64,000 bases of DNA from JAGFIY01 sp964499285 (GTDB lineage Bacteria > Bacteroidota > Ignavibacteria > Ignavibacteriales > Melioribacteraceae). The notes below the pieces were generated by a model. That model was not told the DNA's origin. It did no database searches and saw only the letters and a program-made list of their open reading frames with translations. This document shows, piece by piece, positions 1 to 9,302 of this stretch. The translations under genes were made by a program, and so were the position numbers. The stretch is taken from assembly GCA_964499285.1 (NCBI GenBank), contig CAZCLA010000007.1, positions 1 through 64,000 on the forward strand, in the 5' to 3' direction. The number at the start of each line of letters is the position of its first letter. Positions within the stretch are counted from its first letter, which is position 1.

Positions 1-3000
1 GCTGCGGAATAACTTTGTTAGCCATCTTTTGAGCTTCAAGAATGTCTCTTGTATTAATTACATCATCATCGCCATAATCACCGTCAATAGAGATTGTATA
101 ACTTCCTGCGGTCATAAACGGAACATTGTAGATACCGTCTTCATCAGTAACTGCAGTGTAAGCCGGATCTTTAACATTTTCGGTGAAATATACATTCACT
201 CCCGGTACAGGTTCGCCGTTTAAGTAAACAACGCTACCGGTTAAGTTAGCACCAATGTGCATTGTAATAGGCAATGTTGTCAACTGGTTGTAAGGATCGT
301 TGTTGGCTATATGGATGTTTGCATTGTAGGTACCAAGATCCAAATCTGTGCTGTTTGCTTTAACCGTAAATTCTTGTGTGCTGAATTGCGGAATAACAAC
401 ATTCTTTGGTGATACTGTAGCCCAGAAAGTACTGAGATCACCAAGAATTGCCAAACCACCAACTTGAGAAGTTCCCGGTGTACCTATAGGATCAACCAAA
501 ATTGAATTACCAGTAGTCGGGTCAACCAATCTTAATTCAGCTTGGAATGATCCGTTATTAAATGCAGCCATATAAATTTGATCCGAGTTCGGATCCCAGC
601 ACATACCTTGTCCGAAGTTAGCATCAAAGCCAATAGGACCGATAATTGTACTAGAGCCATTGGTTGGATCAATCATTGCAAACTCATCGTTAACGATGTC
701 GTAAGTATAGAATGTACCCGAGCCGTCGATTGCAAGTGCAATTGCGCCGGGGATACCCATATCACCAATAAGTGTTGAGGAGAGTCCATCGATATCAAGT
801 AATGATAGAGAACTCGTAGTAATATTTGTTGCAACAGCATAGATGCTTCCATCAGTAGGATCGACTGCCATTCCGCTCCAAGTTTCGCCGCCTCCCGGAG
901 GTGCAATTGTTCCAACGTTTGTAGCGGCTCCGGTTGCTATATCAATTGCGAATAAATCGCCGTCGGAACCCATTGAGTAAATAAAGCTTTGATCATCTGC
1001 CGAGAAAGTTGCGGCACCCGCGAAGCTTGTGTTTGGATTTCCGCCCAAGTTGGTTGTACTTCCCGGAGTTGCAAGATCAAATTCAATAAAGGTATCAAAA
1101 CCAGAATCGATGCCGTAACCGAAAGTACCTGCTGTTAAAGCAAGTTCGCTCTTAGATTTTTGAGCTGTTCCACTCGGAGCGGGACCAATCGAAACCGGAT
1201 GAGTTCCTCTTTCGAAATTACCGTCGGAACGAGGAATTCTGATTCCCAAATGTTTTGGATTATCCAAGTCTTCGATAACGATTGCGATTTCAAGATCGCC
1301 TTCGCCTTGGTTTTCAATTATCATTGTGTGTTCAGCAATTTCACCGCTGTTGAGGAAATCTTCCCAGCCGGTTGATTCTGTGTAGAATACTGGAGCTATA
1401 AAATCTTCCCAAGTTGTGAGATCAAATGCCACTGTTCCGGCATCAATATCATCCTGTGAAGGTGTATGTGATCTGTTCAAGAAAGGATCGTCTTCGTCTA
1501 GTACTTCCCAAACTTCTGCATTACCGTCGTCAACATCGAAGTACATATATTTATATTCGAACGGAACACCTTTCGTAACAGGCATTTCAACTGTTTCGGT
1601 ATAAGGAATTGATTTTGCAGGATCCATTTCGTTTCCTGTTCCCCATCCGTTGAAACTTCCTCTAACGTATAACGGATCAACACCGGGATCAAAACCGTAT
1701 TCGTGCTGATAGATCATATCTACGTTAAAAGTGTAAAATACGAAACCATCTATATCATCAAAATTGTGCTGAATAGTAACTAAATAAACAGCAGGAGTTT
1801 CGGAAAGTGTAACTGTTCCGAAAAGATCATGTACACCTGCACCCCATTCGTCACCTGAAATGTGATAATCAACATTTTGATCGCCTGTAACGCCAGGATC
1901 AACTGTTAGATTAACATTAAAATTGTAAATATCCGGAGCATAAATATCACCGAAAGAGTTATTATCATCACCCCAAGAAATAGTCTGTCCGACAATAGGA
2001 TTTGGCGACACGCCATCAATATCGTCTCCGCCATTAACGGTGAAGCCCGCAGGGAATGTCAATTCAAGTAAATCTACCCACTCAGCATCCGGTGTGGTAA
2101 CATCAAGTATAAATTCATAATCGGCTGTAGCATCTGCGACATAGGTTGCGGAGGTAGTAACCTGTCCGTCAATACTTTCGGTAGCGCTGCCGATAGTGTA
2201 TGTTCTGTTTGGTCGTGATTCCCAAGTATCCGGGTTATCAAAGAAATATTTGAATTCCAATTGGTCGCCCGTAAAAACGCCTGTTAATGTGTATTCGTAC
2301 CAGGTTTCTGTAGCTTTTACGACAGGAGTCATTTGAGCTGATAAATCCCAGCCGTTGAAATTACCTCTTACATAAACGTCTTGAGTTAACGGGTCAAAAT
2401 CTCCGTGATCTTCAAGAACACCCAAATTTACTTGGAAAGTAACTTCGGCAGGTGTAGCAGCACCTTCAGTTAAGATTTCAACGTCGTCGATCTGTGCATA
2501 CCAGTCCCAATCACTAGGATTAGGGTTGTAATAACGCCATCTTACCATCATTGTAGCTTCACCAACAACATACGGTGATAAATCAATGTCGAGAAATTCA
2601 GTTGCNNNNNNNNNNNNNNNNNNNNNNNNNNNNNNNNNNNNNNNNNNNNNNNNNNNNNNNNNNNNNNNNNNNNNNNNNNNNNNNNNNNNNNNNNNNNNNN
2701 NNNNNATTTGTTGCACCCCAGAAAACGTTTGTTTCCCAAATTACTCCGTTGCCTTCATTATCGATTGCAGCCCAGCCAGCCGGCGGAACTCCGCCCTCAA
2801 AATCTTCTGCAAGCAGGGTAGAAGCTTTGGTTTTGTTGATAGTGCTAGTTGCATATGGATTAACCGGTCTGTCAACCGAAAGCATATTATCAACGATAAT
2901 TTTTTCTTGTTGAGTTAATTTTTCTCCGTTTTGATATTTGATTAAAACGGATTCATTCGTTTGAGCAGTCGTAAGATTGACAAAAACGAAAAGACCAATT

Positions 3001-3050
3001 ACAAGCGGTAACAGTACTCGCTTATAATTTAGTTGTAGAAGTTCACGCAT
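1..3050 (-). CDS. Multidomain secreted protein with propeller and dockerin-like segment (3' partial, gapped)
   Basis: The gene starts at 3050 with a signal peptide (hydrophobic VLLPLVIGLFVFVNL, cleavage near TTAQ) and stays open on the minus strand to the window edge, apart from the 100-N gap at 2606-2705. Domains in order: a choice-of-anchor-J/MAM-like domain split by the gap (LLAEDFEGGVPPAGW before, WDWYAQIDDVEI after); two E-set/starch-binding-like modules with the signature VYVRGNFNGW or VYVRGSFNGW; a propeller-like region (FSADDQSFIYSMGSDGDLFAI); a BACON/Ig-like domain (WATVSPKNVVIPQFS); and a carboxypeptidase-regulatory-like fold (GSVVYLNGEPVPGVNVY). The last visible part, GDYGDDDVINTRDILEAQKM, resembles a dockerin type I calcium loop. 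The C-terminus, and any T9SS tail, lie beyond the window. The frame on the far side of the gap is open, so one gene is likely, but the gap length is unknown. It is probably an extracellular adhesin, glycan-binding protein or peptidase accessory; I see no catalytic motif. Confidence 0.8.
2606..2705. other. Assembly gap (100 N)
   Basis: Exactly 100 N, the conventional placeholder for a scaffold gap of unknown size. It interrupts the choice-of-anchor-J-like domain of the leftmost gene. Reading frames that run through the N block are artefacts. Confidence 0.98.
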
Positions 3051-3358
3051 AACAACGACTCCTTAGATTGTTTGAGTTTATTTAGTTATAAAATTATAAA
3101 AAGATTTTTTTTGCCCATTCAGCTAACTTATAACCCTCATATATAATAATTATAAGTGTAATTTTCTCAGCAGTGTTTTAAAATATGCTAAAATGTAAAC
3201 TAAATCAATCTTCGCACCAATAAATTTATTTATTTTTTTCGATATTTATACTGGACAGGGGATTGTTTATTAACTAAATCACATGGAGAATCTTATCGAT
3301 TTTATTCTTATTTTCAGTTTTAGTTGATTTTATTTCGATAAAACTGAAGAGGAGTGTT
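3051..3358. other. Divergent intergenic region
   Basis: 308 AT-rich bases between two divergently transcribed secreted-protein genes, so promoters for both should lie here. I could not place a convincing -35/-10 or TAnnTTTG pair. The only clear structure is the inverted repeat at 3313-3348, just before the ribosome binding site of the rightward gene. No ORF or RNA gene is evident. Confidence 0.6.
3313..3348 (+). promoter_or_regulatory. 5' leader hairpin next to RBS
   Basis: TTCAGTTTTA (3313-3322) and TAAAACTGAA (3339-3348) form a perfect 10-bp inverted repeat with a 16-nt loop. It ends directly before the purine-rich AGAGGAG ribosome binding site of the gene starting at 3359. In RNA this would be a stem abutting the RBS, which could stabilise the leader or modulate translation. 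There is no T-tract, so it is not a typical terminator. Confidence 0.4.
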
Positions 3359-4376
3359 ATGAGAACTAAACTTACTTTAATATTCTTAATTGTTACAGTT
3401 TTTTCACTTTCCGCTCAAACCCCGGTTATGGACGGCGTTTTTGACGGTGAAGGAGTGTGGGGAAGTCCCTCCGCTGTTGCTGATGGAGTGGCGGGTTGGC
3501 CTGCGGATCACCCTGAGATTAATGCTGTAAATGTTGACAGAACTTATGTTACTTATGACGCTAACTTTGTTTATTTCTGTGCGTTGTTTGTAGCCGATGG
3601 AGAACCTGCCGAATGGATGAGAGCTGCATTTGCAATCAACTCAAAAACTGGGGGCGGAACAGAAGATCCTTGGGGCGCAGCTGTTGCCTACGGATATGCA
3701 GACCCGCCGGATGTTCTTATAATAGGAAGGCTGGGCGAAAACGAAACCGATTGGGCTGAATTAAGGATTTGGAATGGAGCAAATTGGGATGATGGTATGG
3801 GAGTTAACGTTTTTGATATTAACATGTTTTGGACGGCAACCCGCGATTGCATCGAAGCTAAAATNNNNNNNNNNNNNNNNNNNNNNNNNNNNNNNNNNNN
3901 NNNNNNNNNNNNNNNNNNNNNNNNNNNNNNNNNNNNNNNNNNNNNNNNNNNNNNNNNNNNNNNNGGGGAATTCGACTGAAATTTCGGAATATTCATTTGT
4001 CGATAAAAATCTCACTTCGGGAAAATACATTTACCGCCTAAAGCAGATCGATTATGACGGAACATATGAATACAGCAATTCTGTTGAAGTAGAAGTTGGA
4101 AATGTTATTTCAAAATTTAGCCTGTCGCAGAATTATCCTAATCCGTTCAATCCCAGCACTGTTATTGAGTTTACCGGAGGTGCGGATGAATTTGTTAAGT
4201 TGAGAGTATTCAATGCCATCGGTCAAGAGATTGCAGTTTTATTTGAAGGGGATGTAACAAGAGGTTCAGTGCATCAGATAAATTTCGACGCATCAAATAT
4301 GCCGGCGGGAATTTATTATTATCAATTAACTTCAAATAGTTTTGTATCGACAAAGAAAATGATTCTCTTAAAGTAA
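3359..4376 (+). CDS. T9SS-sorted secreted protein with CBM9-like domain (gapped)
   Basis: A signal peptide (MRTKLTLIFLIVTVFSLSAQ) is followed directly by a CBM9/DOMON-like beta-sandwich beginning MDGVFDGEGVWG. After the 100-N gap (3865-3964) the sequence resumes with the conserved pre-tail segment (YRLKQIDYDGTYEYSNSV) and a complete T9SS type A sorting domain (LSQNYPNPFNPSTVIEF to KKMILLK). The first part is clearly homologous to the middle of the next gene's amylase (shared GEPxxWMRAAFA, NSxxGGG and PWG blocks). The two halves are in different frames across the gap, as expected for a gap of arbitrary length, so I treat them as one gene. Alignment to the amylase suggests about 100 residues are missing. 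RBS AGAGGAG precedes the start. Probable role: surface or released glycan-binding protein accompanying the amylase. Confidence 0.75.
3865..3964. other. Assembly gap (100 N)
   Basis: Exactly 100 N, a scaffold gap of unknown true length, inside the CBM9-like T9SS protein. Comparison with the paralogous segment of the amylase (about residues 655-760) suggests roughly 300 bp of real sequence are missing, if the two proteins are collinear. Confidence 0.98.
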
Positions 4377-4392
4377 AATTATCCAATTTTAT

Positions 4393-4420
4393 AAAAGCCT
4401 CGATATTCGGGGCTTTTTTT
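4393..4420 (+). terminator. Rho-independent terminator
   Basis: AAAAGCC (4393-4399) pairs with GGCTTTT (from 4411), with an inner CG/CG extension and an ATATT loop, followed by a T run. It lies 17 bp after the stop of the CBM9-like gene and 20 bp before the amylase start, so the two genes may be only partly co-transcribed. Confidence 0.75.
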
Positions 4421-4441
4421 ATATGTTTCAGAGGTCTTAGA

Positions 4442-7147
4442 ATGAAGAAATTAATTACATTTATTTTAAGTATAACTTTTTTAACATCCGTGCTTGGGCA
4501 GGATAAAACAATTCTCCAAGGTTTTTATTGGGATGTTGAACCGGGAGGTGTGTGGTACGATATTCTAACCGGTAAAGCCGATGAGCTGCACGATATTGGT
4601 TTCGATGCAGTATGGTTTCCGCCTCCCAGCAAAGGTGCTGCGGGTGGTTTCGACGTGGGATACACTCCTTACGACTACTATGATTTAGGCACTTTCAACC
4701 AAAAAGGTTCAATTGAAACGAGATATGGTAGTAAAGCAGAATTGTTAAATGCGATTTCGGCATACCATAATCTCGGGATGGAAGTTTATGTTGATCTAGT
4801 GCTAAATCATCGTTCGGGGGGAGTGCTCGAAAATAATATATATAGTCAGTGGTATGATAACAGCCGCAGTTCACTTGCGCAAAACGGAAACGGATTAACA
4901 TGGACGGCGTTCCCGCTGATAGGCGGTTCAAATAGAATCAAATGGCAAGTTGGCGGGGGAAATGAATTTTTCTTTCCGAATGCCGCTGTTAATCCTGACA
5001 ATACTTTTGACTTTTATTCGGACAGCCAGCTAAACGGTTATCATGAAATGTACGTAAATTCTTTCAGCTATGATAATGCGCTTCATGACGGATTCGGAAA
5101 CAATTTACCGATGGGTGACAGTCTTATCGCTTGGGTAGAATGGCTGACTTCCACAATCGGTTTCGACGGTTACAGATTCGACTTTGTTAAAGGTATTCAT
5201 CCAAACTATCTAAAAACTCTTTTGAATTCCGGTTCAATGAACGGTAATTTTTCCGTAGGCGAATTATATGACGGTGACTTATGGAGACTTAACGATTGGG
5301 TCGGCTGGATGAACGGAACAACAAAAGAAGCAGCAGTTTTCGATTTTAATATGAGATTTGCATATAAAGATCTATCGGATAACGGGGATGGTTATGACAT
5401 TCGCTGGTGGCATGGTAAAGGATTGTTCAATTATGGAACCAATTACGACAGAATTGTGAACTTCGTAGAAAACCATGATTTTGACAGAAACAATTATCAG
5501 GGAGAACCATCGGGAAGCGGACACTCGCCGGTAGTCAATCAGAAAATTTTATGTTATGCTCATATGATGATGCACCCGGGTCACGTTATGGTTTGGTGGA
5601 GAGATTATTTCATCTATGGGTTGAAGTCTTATATAAGTGAACTTGTAGAGATCAGAAATCAATATGCAAAGGGCGGACATATTAATCTCACCGCACTTTC
5701 GGGTGGTGATGCACCATTTTGGCCGGGTAATCCGGGCGATGATCCAAGACATGTGTTCGTAATGCAGAGGCTCGGAACGAATAATGATAACGGGCTTATA
5801 CTTGGAATCAACAAACACTCTGTCAACGATATTGAAGTCTGGGTAACTTCACAAAAATGGGCTAACCAAAAACTCTTTGATATTACCGGCAACAATCCCG
5901 ATACGGTTACTGTTCAGGGAGACGGAAGAGCGCTGTTAAAAATCTATCATGATTCATATGTGGTTTATGTTCCCGCAAATACAACACCTACTCAAATAAA
6001 GATAGACGGAGTATTTGAAGGAGAATCGGTTTGGGGTCAGCCGGTCGTTGCTGCAGACGGAACGGCAGGTTTTGCGGGAGTCAATGTAGATAAGTTATAT
6101 GTTTCTTACGATAGTGATTACGCATATTTTGCGGCAAAGTTTAAACCCGGCGGAGAACCAGAGGGCTGGATGAGAGCGGCATTTGCGGTTAATTCGAGAA
6201 GCGGCGGAGGATCCAATTGTCCCTGGGGATCAGGTATAACATTCGGGCATTCCGATAAACCGGATTTTGTGCTCATTTCACGCTTAGAAAACAATTACGG
6301 CGAGCTTAGAGAATGGACCGGGGGAGGCTGGGTTGCTGATAAGTCGAATGTTTACGGATCTGATTTGGAGTGGGATAATAAGTACTCATACATTGAAGGA
6401 AGAATTGAGAGAAGCAGATTGAATACCAATCTTGTCGATGTACAATTTTATGTAAGCGGAAATGATGATGACGGAAACTTTGACAGCTGTCCCGATGATC
6501 AAGTCACCACGGCTTTAAATTCCGGAACAACACTCGATAATTACCTTATGGATGCTGTAGTACCTGTTGAACTTCTGTCGTTCAATGCTGTAAATAGAGA
6601 AGGTTCGATTTATCTTGAATGGTCAACTATTACAGAAACAAACAATTCAGCATTTGAAATTGAAAGCAGTTCTGACAGGCAGAATTGGGATGTAATTGCT
6701 TCAGTGGAAGGAAGAGGAACAACAAGCAATAGAAACGATTATGTTTTTATCGACACTAAAAATTACAGTACGGGAATAGTTTATTACCGGTTGTGGCAGA
6801 TTGATTTCGACGGAAGCAGAAATCTTATTGCGGATGAAGAACTTGAAGTTATAGAGCCGGAAAATTTTGTATTGAATCAAAATTATCCCAATCCTTTCAA
6901 TTCGCAAACGAATATTGAATTTTCAATTCCGGAAAATGGAGATGTAAGTATTGAAATCTACAACGTGCTCGGCGTGAAAGTTGGAAAAATAATTTCTGAA
7001 ACTTTTTCTGCTGGAAAGCATTTAATATCCTTGGATTTTAGCGATTATGGTAATATATCAACCGGTGTTTATTTTTATCGAATAACGATTATTACTAATG
7101 GGAACTTAATTTTTACCGGATCGAAGAAGATGATTTATATCAAGTAG
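4442..7147 (+). CDS. Secreted GH13 alpha-amylase with CBM9-like module and T9SS tail
   Basis: This 901-residue protein would hydrolyse alpha-1,4-glucans outside the cell. It has a signal peptide (cleavage near SVLGQ), then a GH13 barrel with all four conserved regions: DLVLNH (region I), FDGYRFDFVKG (II, nucleophile D247), VGELYDG (III, acid/base E274) and FVENHD (IV, D346). The HPGHVMVWWRDYF segment recalls plant-type and bacterial alpha-amylases. After the catalytic part come a CBM9/DOMON-like domain (IDGVFEGESVWG, about 525-660), the pre-tail module VPVELLSFNAV typical of T9SS cargo, and a T9SS type A domain at the C-terminus. The tail core reads NYPNPFNSQTNIEF rather than NYPNPFNPST, a mild variation. 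The CBM9-like domain is shared with the preceding gene, suggesting duplication or module exchange. Confidence 0.93.
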   Translation: MKKLITFILSITFLTSVLGQDKTILQGFYWDVEPGGVWYDILTGKADELHDIGFDAVWFPPPSKGAAGGFDVGYTPYDYYDLGTFNQKGSIETRYGSKAELLNAISAYHNLGMEVYVDLVLNHRSGGVLENNIYSQWYDNSRSSLAQNGNGLTWTAFPLIGGSNRIKWQVGGGNEFFFPNAAVNPDNTFDFYSDSQLNGYHEMYVNSFSYDNALHDGFGNNLPMGDSLIAWVEWLTSTIGFDGYRFDFVKGIHPNYLKTLLNSGSMNGNFSVGELYDGDLWRLNDWVGWMNGTTKEAAVFDFNMRFAYKDLSDNGDGYDIRWWHGKGLFNYGTNYDRIVNFVENHDFDRNNYQGEPSGSGHSPVVNQKILCYAHMMMHPGHVMVWWRDYFIYGLKSYISELVEIRNQYAKGGHINLTALSGGDAPFWPGNPGDDPRHVFVMQRLGTNNDNGLILGINKHSVNDIEVWVTSQKWANQKLFDITGNNPDTVTVQGDGRALLKIYHDSYVVYVPANTTPTQIKIDGVFEGESVWGQPVVAADGTAGFAGVNVDKLYVSYDSDYAYFAAKFKPGGEPEGWMRAAFAVNSRSGGGSNCPWGSGITFGHSDKPDFVLISRLENNYGELREWTGGGWVADKSNVYGSDLEWDNKYSYIEGRIERSRLNTNLVDVQFYVSGNDDDGNFDSCPDDQVTTALNSGTTLDNYLMDAVVPVELLSFNAVNREGSIYLEWSTITETNNSAFEIESSSDRQNWDVIASVEGRGTTSNRNDYVFIDTKNYSTGIVYYRLWQIDFDGSRNLIADEELEVIEPENFVLNQNYPNPFNSQTNIEFSIPENGDVSIEIYNVLGVKVGKIISETFSAGKHLISLDFSDYGNISTGVYFYRITIITNGNLIFTGSKKMIYIK

Positions 7148-7203
7148 GATTAATAAATAATTTCTTTAATTCAGTTTGTTGTTCAAATTATTCTAAATTT
7201 AAC

Positions 7204-7211
7204 TAAATTTG
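7204..7211 (+). promoter_or_regulatory. Candidate TAnnTTTG (-7) promoter element
   Basis: TAAATTTG matches the Bacteroidota-type -7 consensus TAnnTTTG and lies 33 bp before the OmpA-family start codon. TTGTTG at 7176-7181 could serve as the -33 element, although the 22-bp spacing is slightly long. In AT-rich sequence chance matches are common. Confidence 0.3.
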
Positions 7212-7243
7212 GCTACTAATATTAAAAAAGAAAAAGTTTTTAG

Positions 7244-8695
7244 ATGATAAAAGAAATAAAAATATTTGTACTGTTTTTCGTGTTAAGTGTTTCACTCAAT
7301 GCACAGTTTCATGATTATGGAGTTAAACTCGGTTTGAGTTACTCACAAATTTTTCCATCAACCGAATTTTATGAAAGCAGTGCATATAAAGCTTCTTATC
7401 AGTTTCGCGGTTTAATGCGGTTCGAAATTGTAAATCCACTTGATGTTGAATTAAGTGCGGGTTACGGAACATTAGCCGGATTGGATTTCGATTTGCATTA
7501 TTGGCAGTCGAAGTACATACCCTTTGATCTAAAATTTCTTATCAATCCTTTCAAGATAAGTTTTATCAATCCATATATATTTACGGGTGTTGGGGGAATG
7601 AATTTTTGGACAGCTAAATTTCCTTCAACGGTTTCTCTAGGTCCAGTTAAAGATAAAGGATGGACAGCATATATTCCCTCAGGATTAGGTGTTGAATTTA
7701 AGATCAATAAGTTTATGACTGCCGATGTTAATTTTGGCTATACATATACATTTTCGGATGATCTTAATTATTTCACTTATCCGGGAGATTCTCCGAACGA
7801 TGGATATTTTCACGTTTCGCTAGGATTTTCATTCTATAATTTAACCTCGGCTAAAGATACAGATGGTGATGGTCTCACTGATGAATATGAAATGAGTGTC
7901 GGACTGTTTCCCGATGTAAAAGATTCCGACAATGACGGAATCAGCGATGGCGATGAGGTTTTAGTCTACCATACAAGTCCGTTCAGTGTCGATTCAGATC
8001 AAGATGGTTTAACTGATTATGAAGAAATAATAATTTATAAATCAAGACCGAATTCGGCTGACAGCGATCAAGACGGAATTTTGGACGGTGCTGAAGTTTT
8101 AGAATATGGCACAGATCCTATGAAATACGATACTGATGGAGACGGTTTGAGCGATAGAGATGAAATTATTCTCTATGACACAGATCCGCTAAAAGCAGAT
8201 ACTGACGGAGATGGATTAACTGATTATGAAGAAGTTATGACTCATAAAACAAATCCGCTTCTGATTGATACAGACGGAGGACTTGCCGACGATCTCACGG
8301 AAATTGAAAACGGAACTGATCCAAATTATCCTGATGATGATATCGTTATCGTGGGAGTTCCATTAGTTTTAAATGGTGTCTCTTTTCTAGGAGGTTCCGG
8401 TGAAATTGCCCCTTCATCAATAAGTAAATTGGAAGAAGTACTTAACCTTTTCAGAAGTTACCCTGCTTATAATTTTGAAATCCGTGCTTATACGGATAAC
8501 ATAGGAGATGTACAATATAATTTGGATTTGACTCAGCGACAGGCAGAGGCAATAATGCAGTGGTTCATAAATAGAAATGTCGATAGAAACCGACTGAGAG
8601 CAATCGGTTATGGTTCTGCAAATCCGAGAGCAAGCAACGATACGCTGGAAGGAAGGTTTTTAAATCGTAGAATTGAATTAGTTAGAATAAATTAA
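7244..8695 (+). CDS. OmpA-family outer-membrane protein with TSP3 calcium repeats
   Basis: 483 residues. A signal peptide (cleavage near SLNAQ) leads an N-terminal region of alternating hydrophobic strands (about 22-200), probably a small outer-membrane beta-barrel. Six to seven thrombospondin type 3-like units of 23 residues follow (DTDGDGLTD, DSDNDGISD, DSDQDGLTD and so on; about 204-360), which typically bind calcium and make a rigid spacer. The C-terminus is an OmpA peptidoglycan-binding domain: FEIRAYTDNIGD, then LTQRQAEAIMQWFI, RAIGYGSANP and NRRIELVRI. It probably anchors the outer membrane to the wall or forms a structural porin. It is a single gene ending in a strong terminator shared with convergent trxA. 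Confidence 0.9.
   Translation: MIKEIKIFVLFFVLSVSLNAQFHDYGVKLGLSYSQIFPSTEFYESSAYKASYQFRGLMRFEIVNPLDVELSAGYGTLAGLDFDLHYWQSKYIPFDLKFLINPFKISFINPYIFTGVGGMNFWTAKFPSTVSLGPVKDKGWTAYIPSGLGVEFKINKFMTADVNFGYTYTFSDDLNYFTYPGDSPNDGYFHVSLGFSFYNLTSAKDTDGDGLTDEYEMSVGLFPDVKDSDNDGISDGDEVLVYHTSPFSVDSDQDGLTDYEEIIIYKSRPNSADSDQDGILDGAEVLEYGTDPMKYDTDGDGLSDRDEIILYDTDPLKADTDGDGLTDYEEVMTHKTNPLLIDTDGGLADDLTEIENGTDPNYPDDDIVIVGVPLVLNGVSFLGGSGEIAPSSISKLEEVLNLFRSYPAYNFEIRAYTDNIGDVQYNLDLTQRQAEAIMQWFINRNVDRNRLRAIGYGSANPRASNDTLEGRFLNRRIELVRIN
7856..8330 (+). repeat. 69-bp tandem repeat encoding TSP3 calcium loops
   Basis: About seven in-frame units of 69 bp (23 codons) encode DxDxDGxxDxxE loops; the last (DTDGGLADD) is degenerate. 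The units have diverged at DNA level, so this is an old protein repeat rather than a recent expansion. Confidence 0.8.
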
Positions 8696-8710
8696 GTATG
8701 TGTGCTCACA

Positions 8711-8743
8711 AAAAAGCCCGGTTTGATGCCGGGCTTTTTTTTT
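8711..8743. terminator. Bidirectional terminator between ompA-like gene and trxA
   Basis: AAAAAGCCCGG and CCGGGCTTTTTTTTT flank a short TTTGATG loop. A and T tracts on both sides let it stop transcription of both convergent genes. Confidence 0.9.
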
Positions 8744-8757
8744 GCATTAACTTTTAA

Positions 8758-9132
8758 CTAAGCGGATTGTTCTACTTCATCCTTCAACAAAACTTCTTCA
8801 ATAGCTTTTTTCAATTGATCTTTCGGTAGTGCGCCCATAGCCATCTGCGGTTGATCGTTTTTGGGGCAGAATAAAAGCGATGGAATGCTTCTAATTCCAA
8901 ATGCAGCTGCCAATTCTTGTTCAACTTCAGTATCTATTTTATAGATATTTATTTTCCCTTCGTATTCTTCGGATAGTTCTTCGAGAACAGGAGCAACCAT
9001 TTTGCACGGACCGCACCAATCTGCATAAAAATCGATGAGACAAGGCAGTTCACCACCGAATTTCCATTCTTTATTGTTCTCAAAATCAAAGACTTTCTGC
9101 AAAAAAGTTTCTTTTGTTAAATGTTCAGTCAT
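8758..9132 (-). CDS. trxA: Thioredoxin
   Basis: This 124-residue cytoplasmic thioredoxin reduces protein disulfides. The active site is DWCGPCKM with redox cysteines C40 and C43, followed by VAPVLEELSEEYEGKINIYKID and the cis-proline segment IRSIPSLL. There is no signal peptide. The extended N-terminus (TEHLTKETFLQKVFDF) is the form common in Bacteroidota and relatives. AATGGAGAAAAAATG gives a GGAG ribosome binding site. It is convergent with the OmpA-family gene and diverges from the large T9SS gene at 9303; no partner reductase is nearby. Confidence 0.95.
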   Translation of the reverse strand: MTEHLTKETFLQKVFDFENNKEWKFGGELPCLIDFYADWCGPCKMVAPVLEELSEEYEGKINIYKIDTEVEQELAAAFGIRSIPSLLFCPKNDQPQMAMGALPKDQLKKAIEEVLLKDEVEQSA

Positions 9133-9302
9133 TTTTTCTCCATTTTAATAGTATTAGTTTTTCTTGTACAGTTTGATGCAGAAAATTTCAATCGGATTCA
9201 AATCGCGAATTAATAATTATTGTTTTGCTTGGATTTTATTCCAACGAATTACTATTTTAATTTTTCATAGTATTTAACATAATTTAACCATAAGAGGGAA
9301 CC

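Noticed and set aside
2575..2913. ORFs of 110-112 codons on the plus strand through the N block
   Set aside because: They exist only because N is read as an open codon; the real gene is on the minus strand.
7856..8330. Possible CRISPR-like periodic repeat
   Set aside because: The 69-bp period is in-frame protein repeat (TSP3 loops) with no constant repeat and no spacers.
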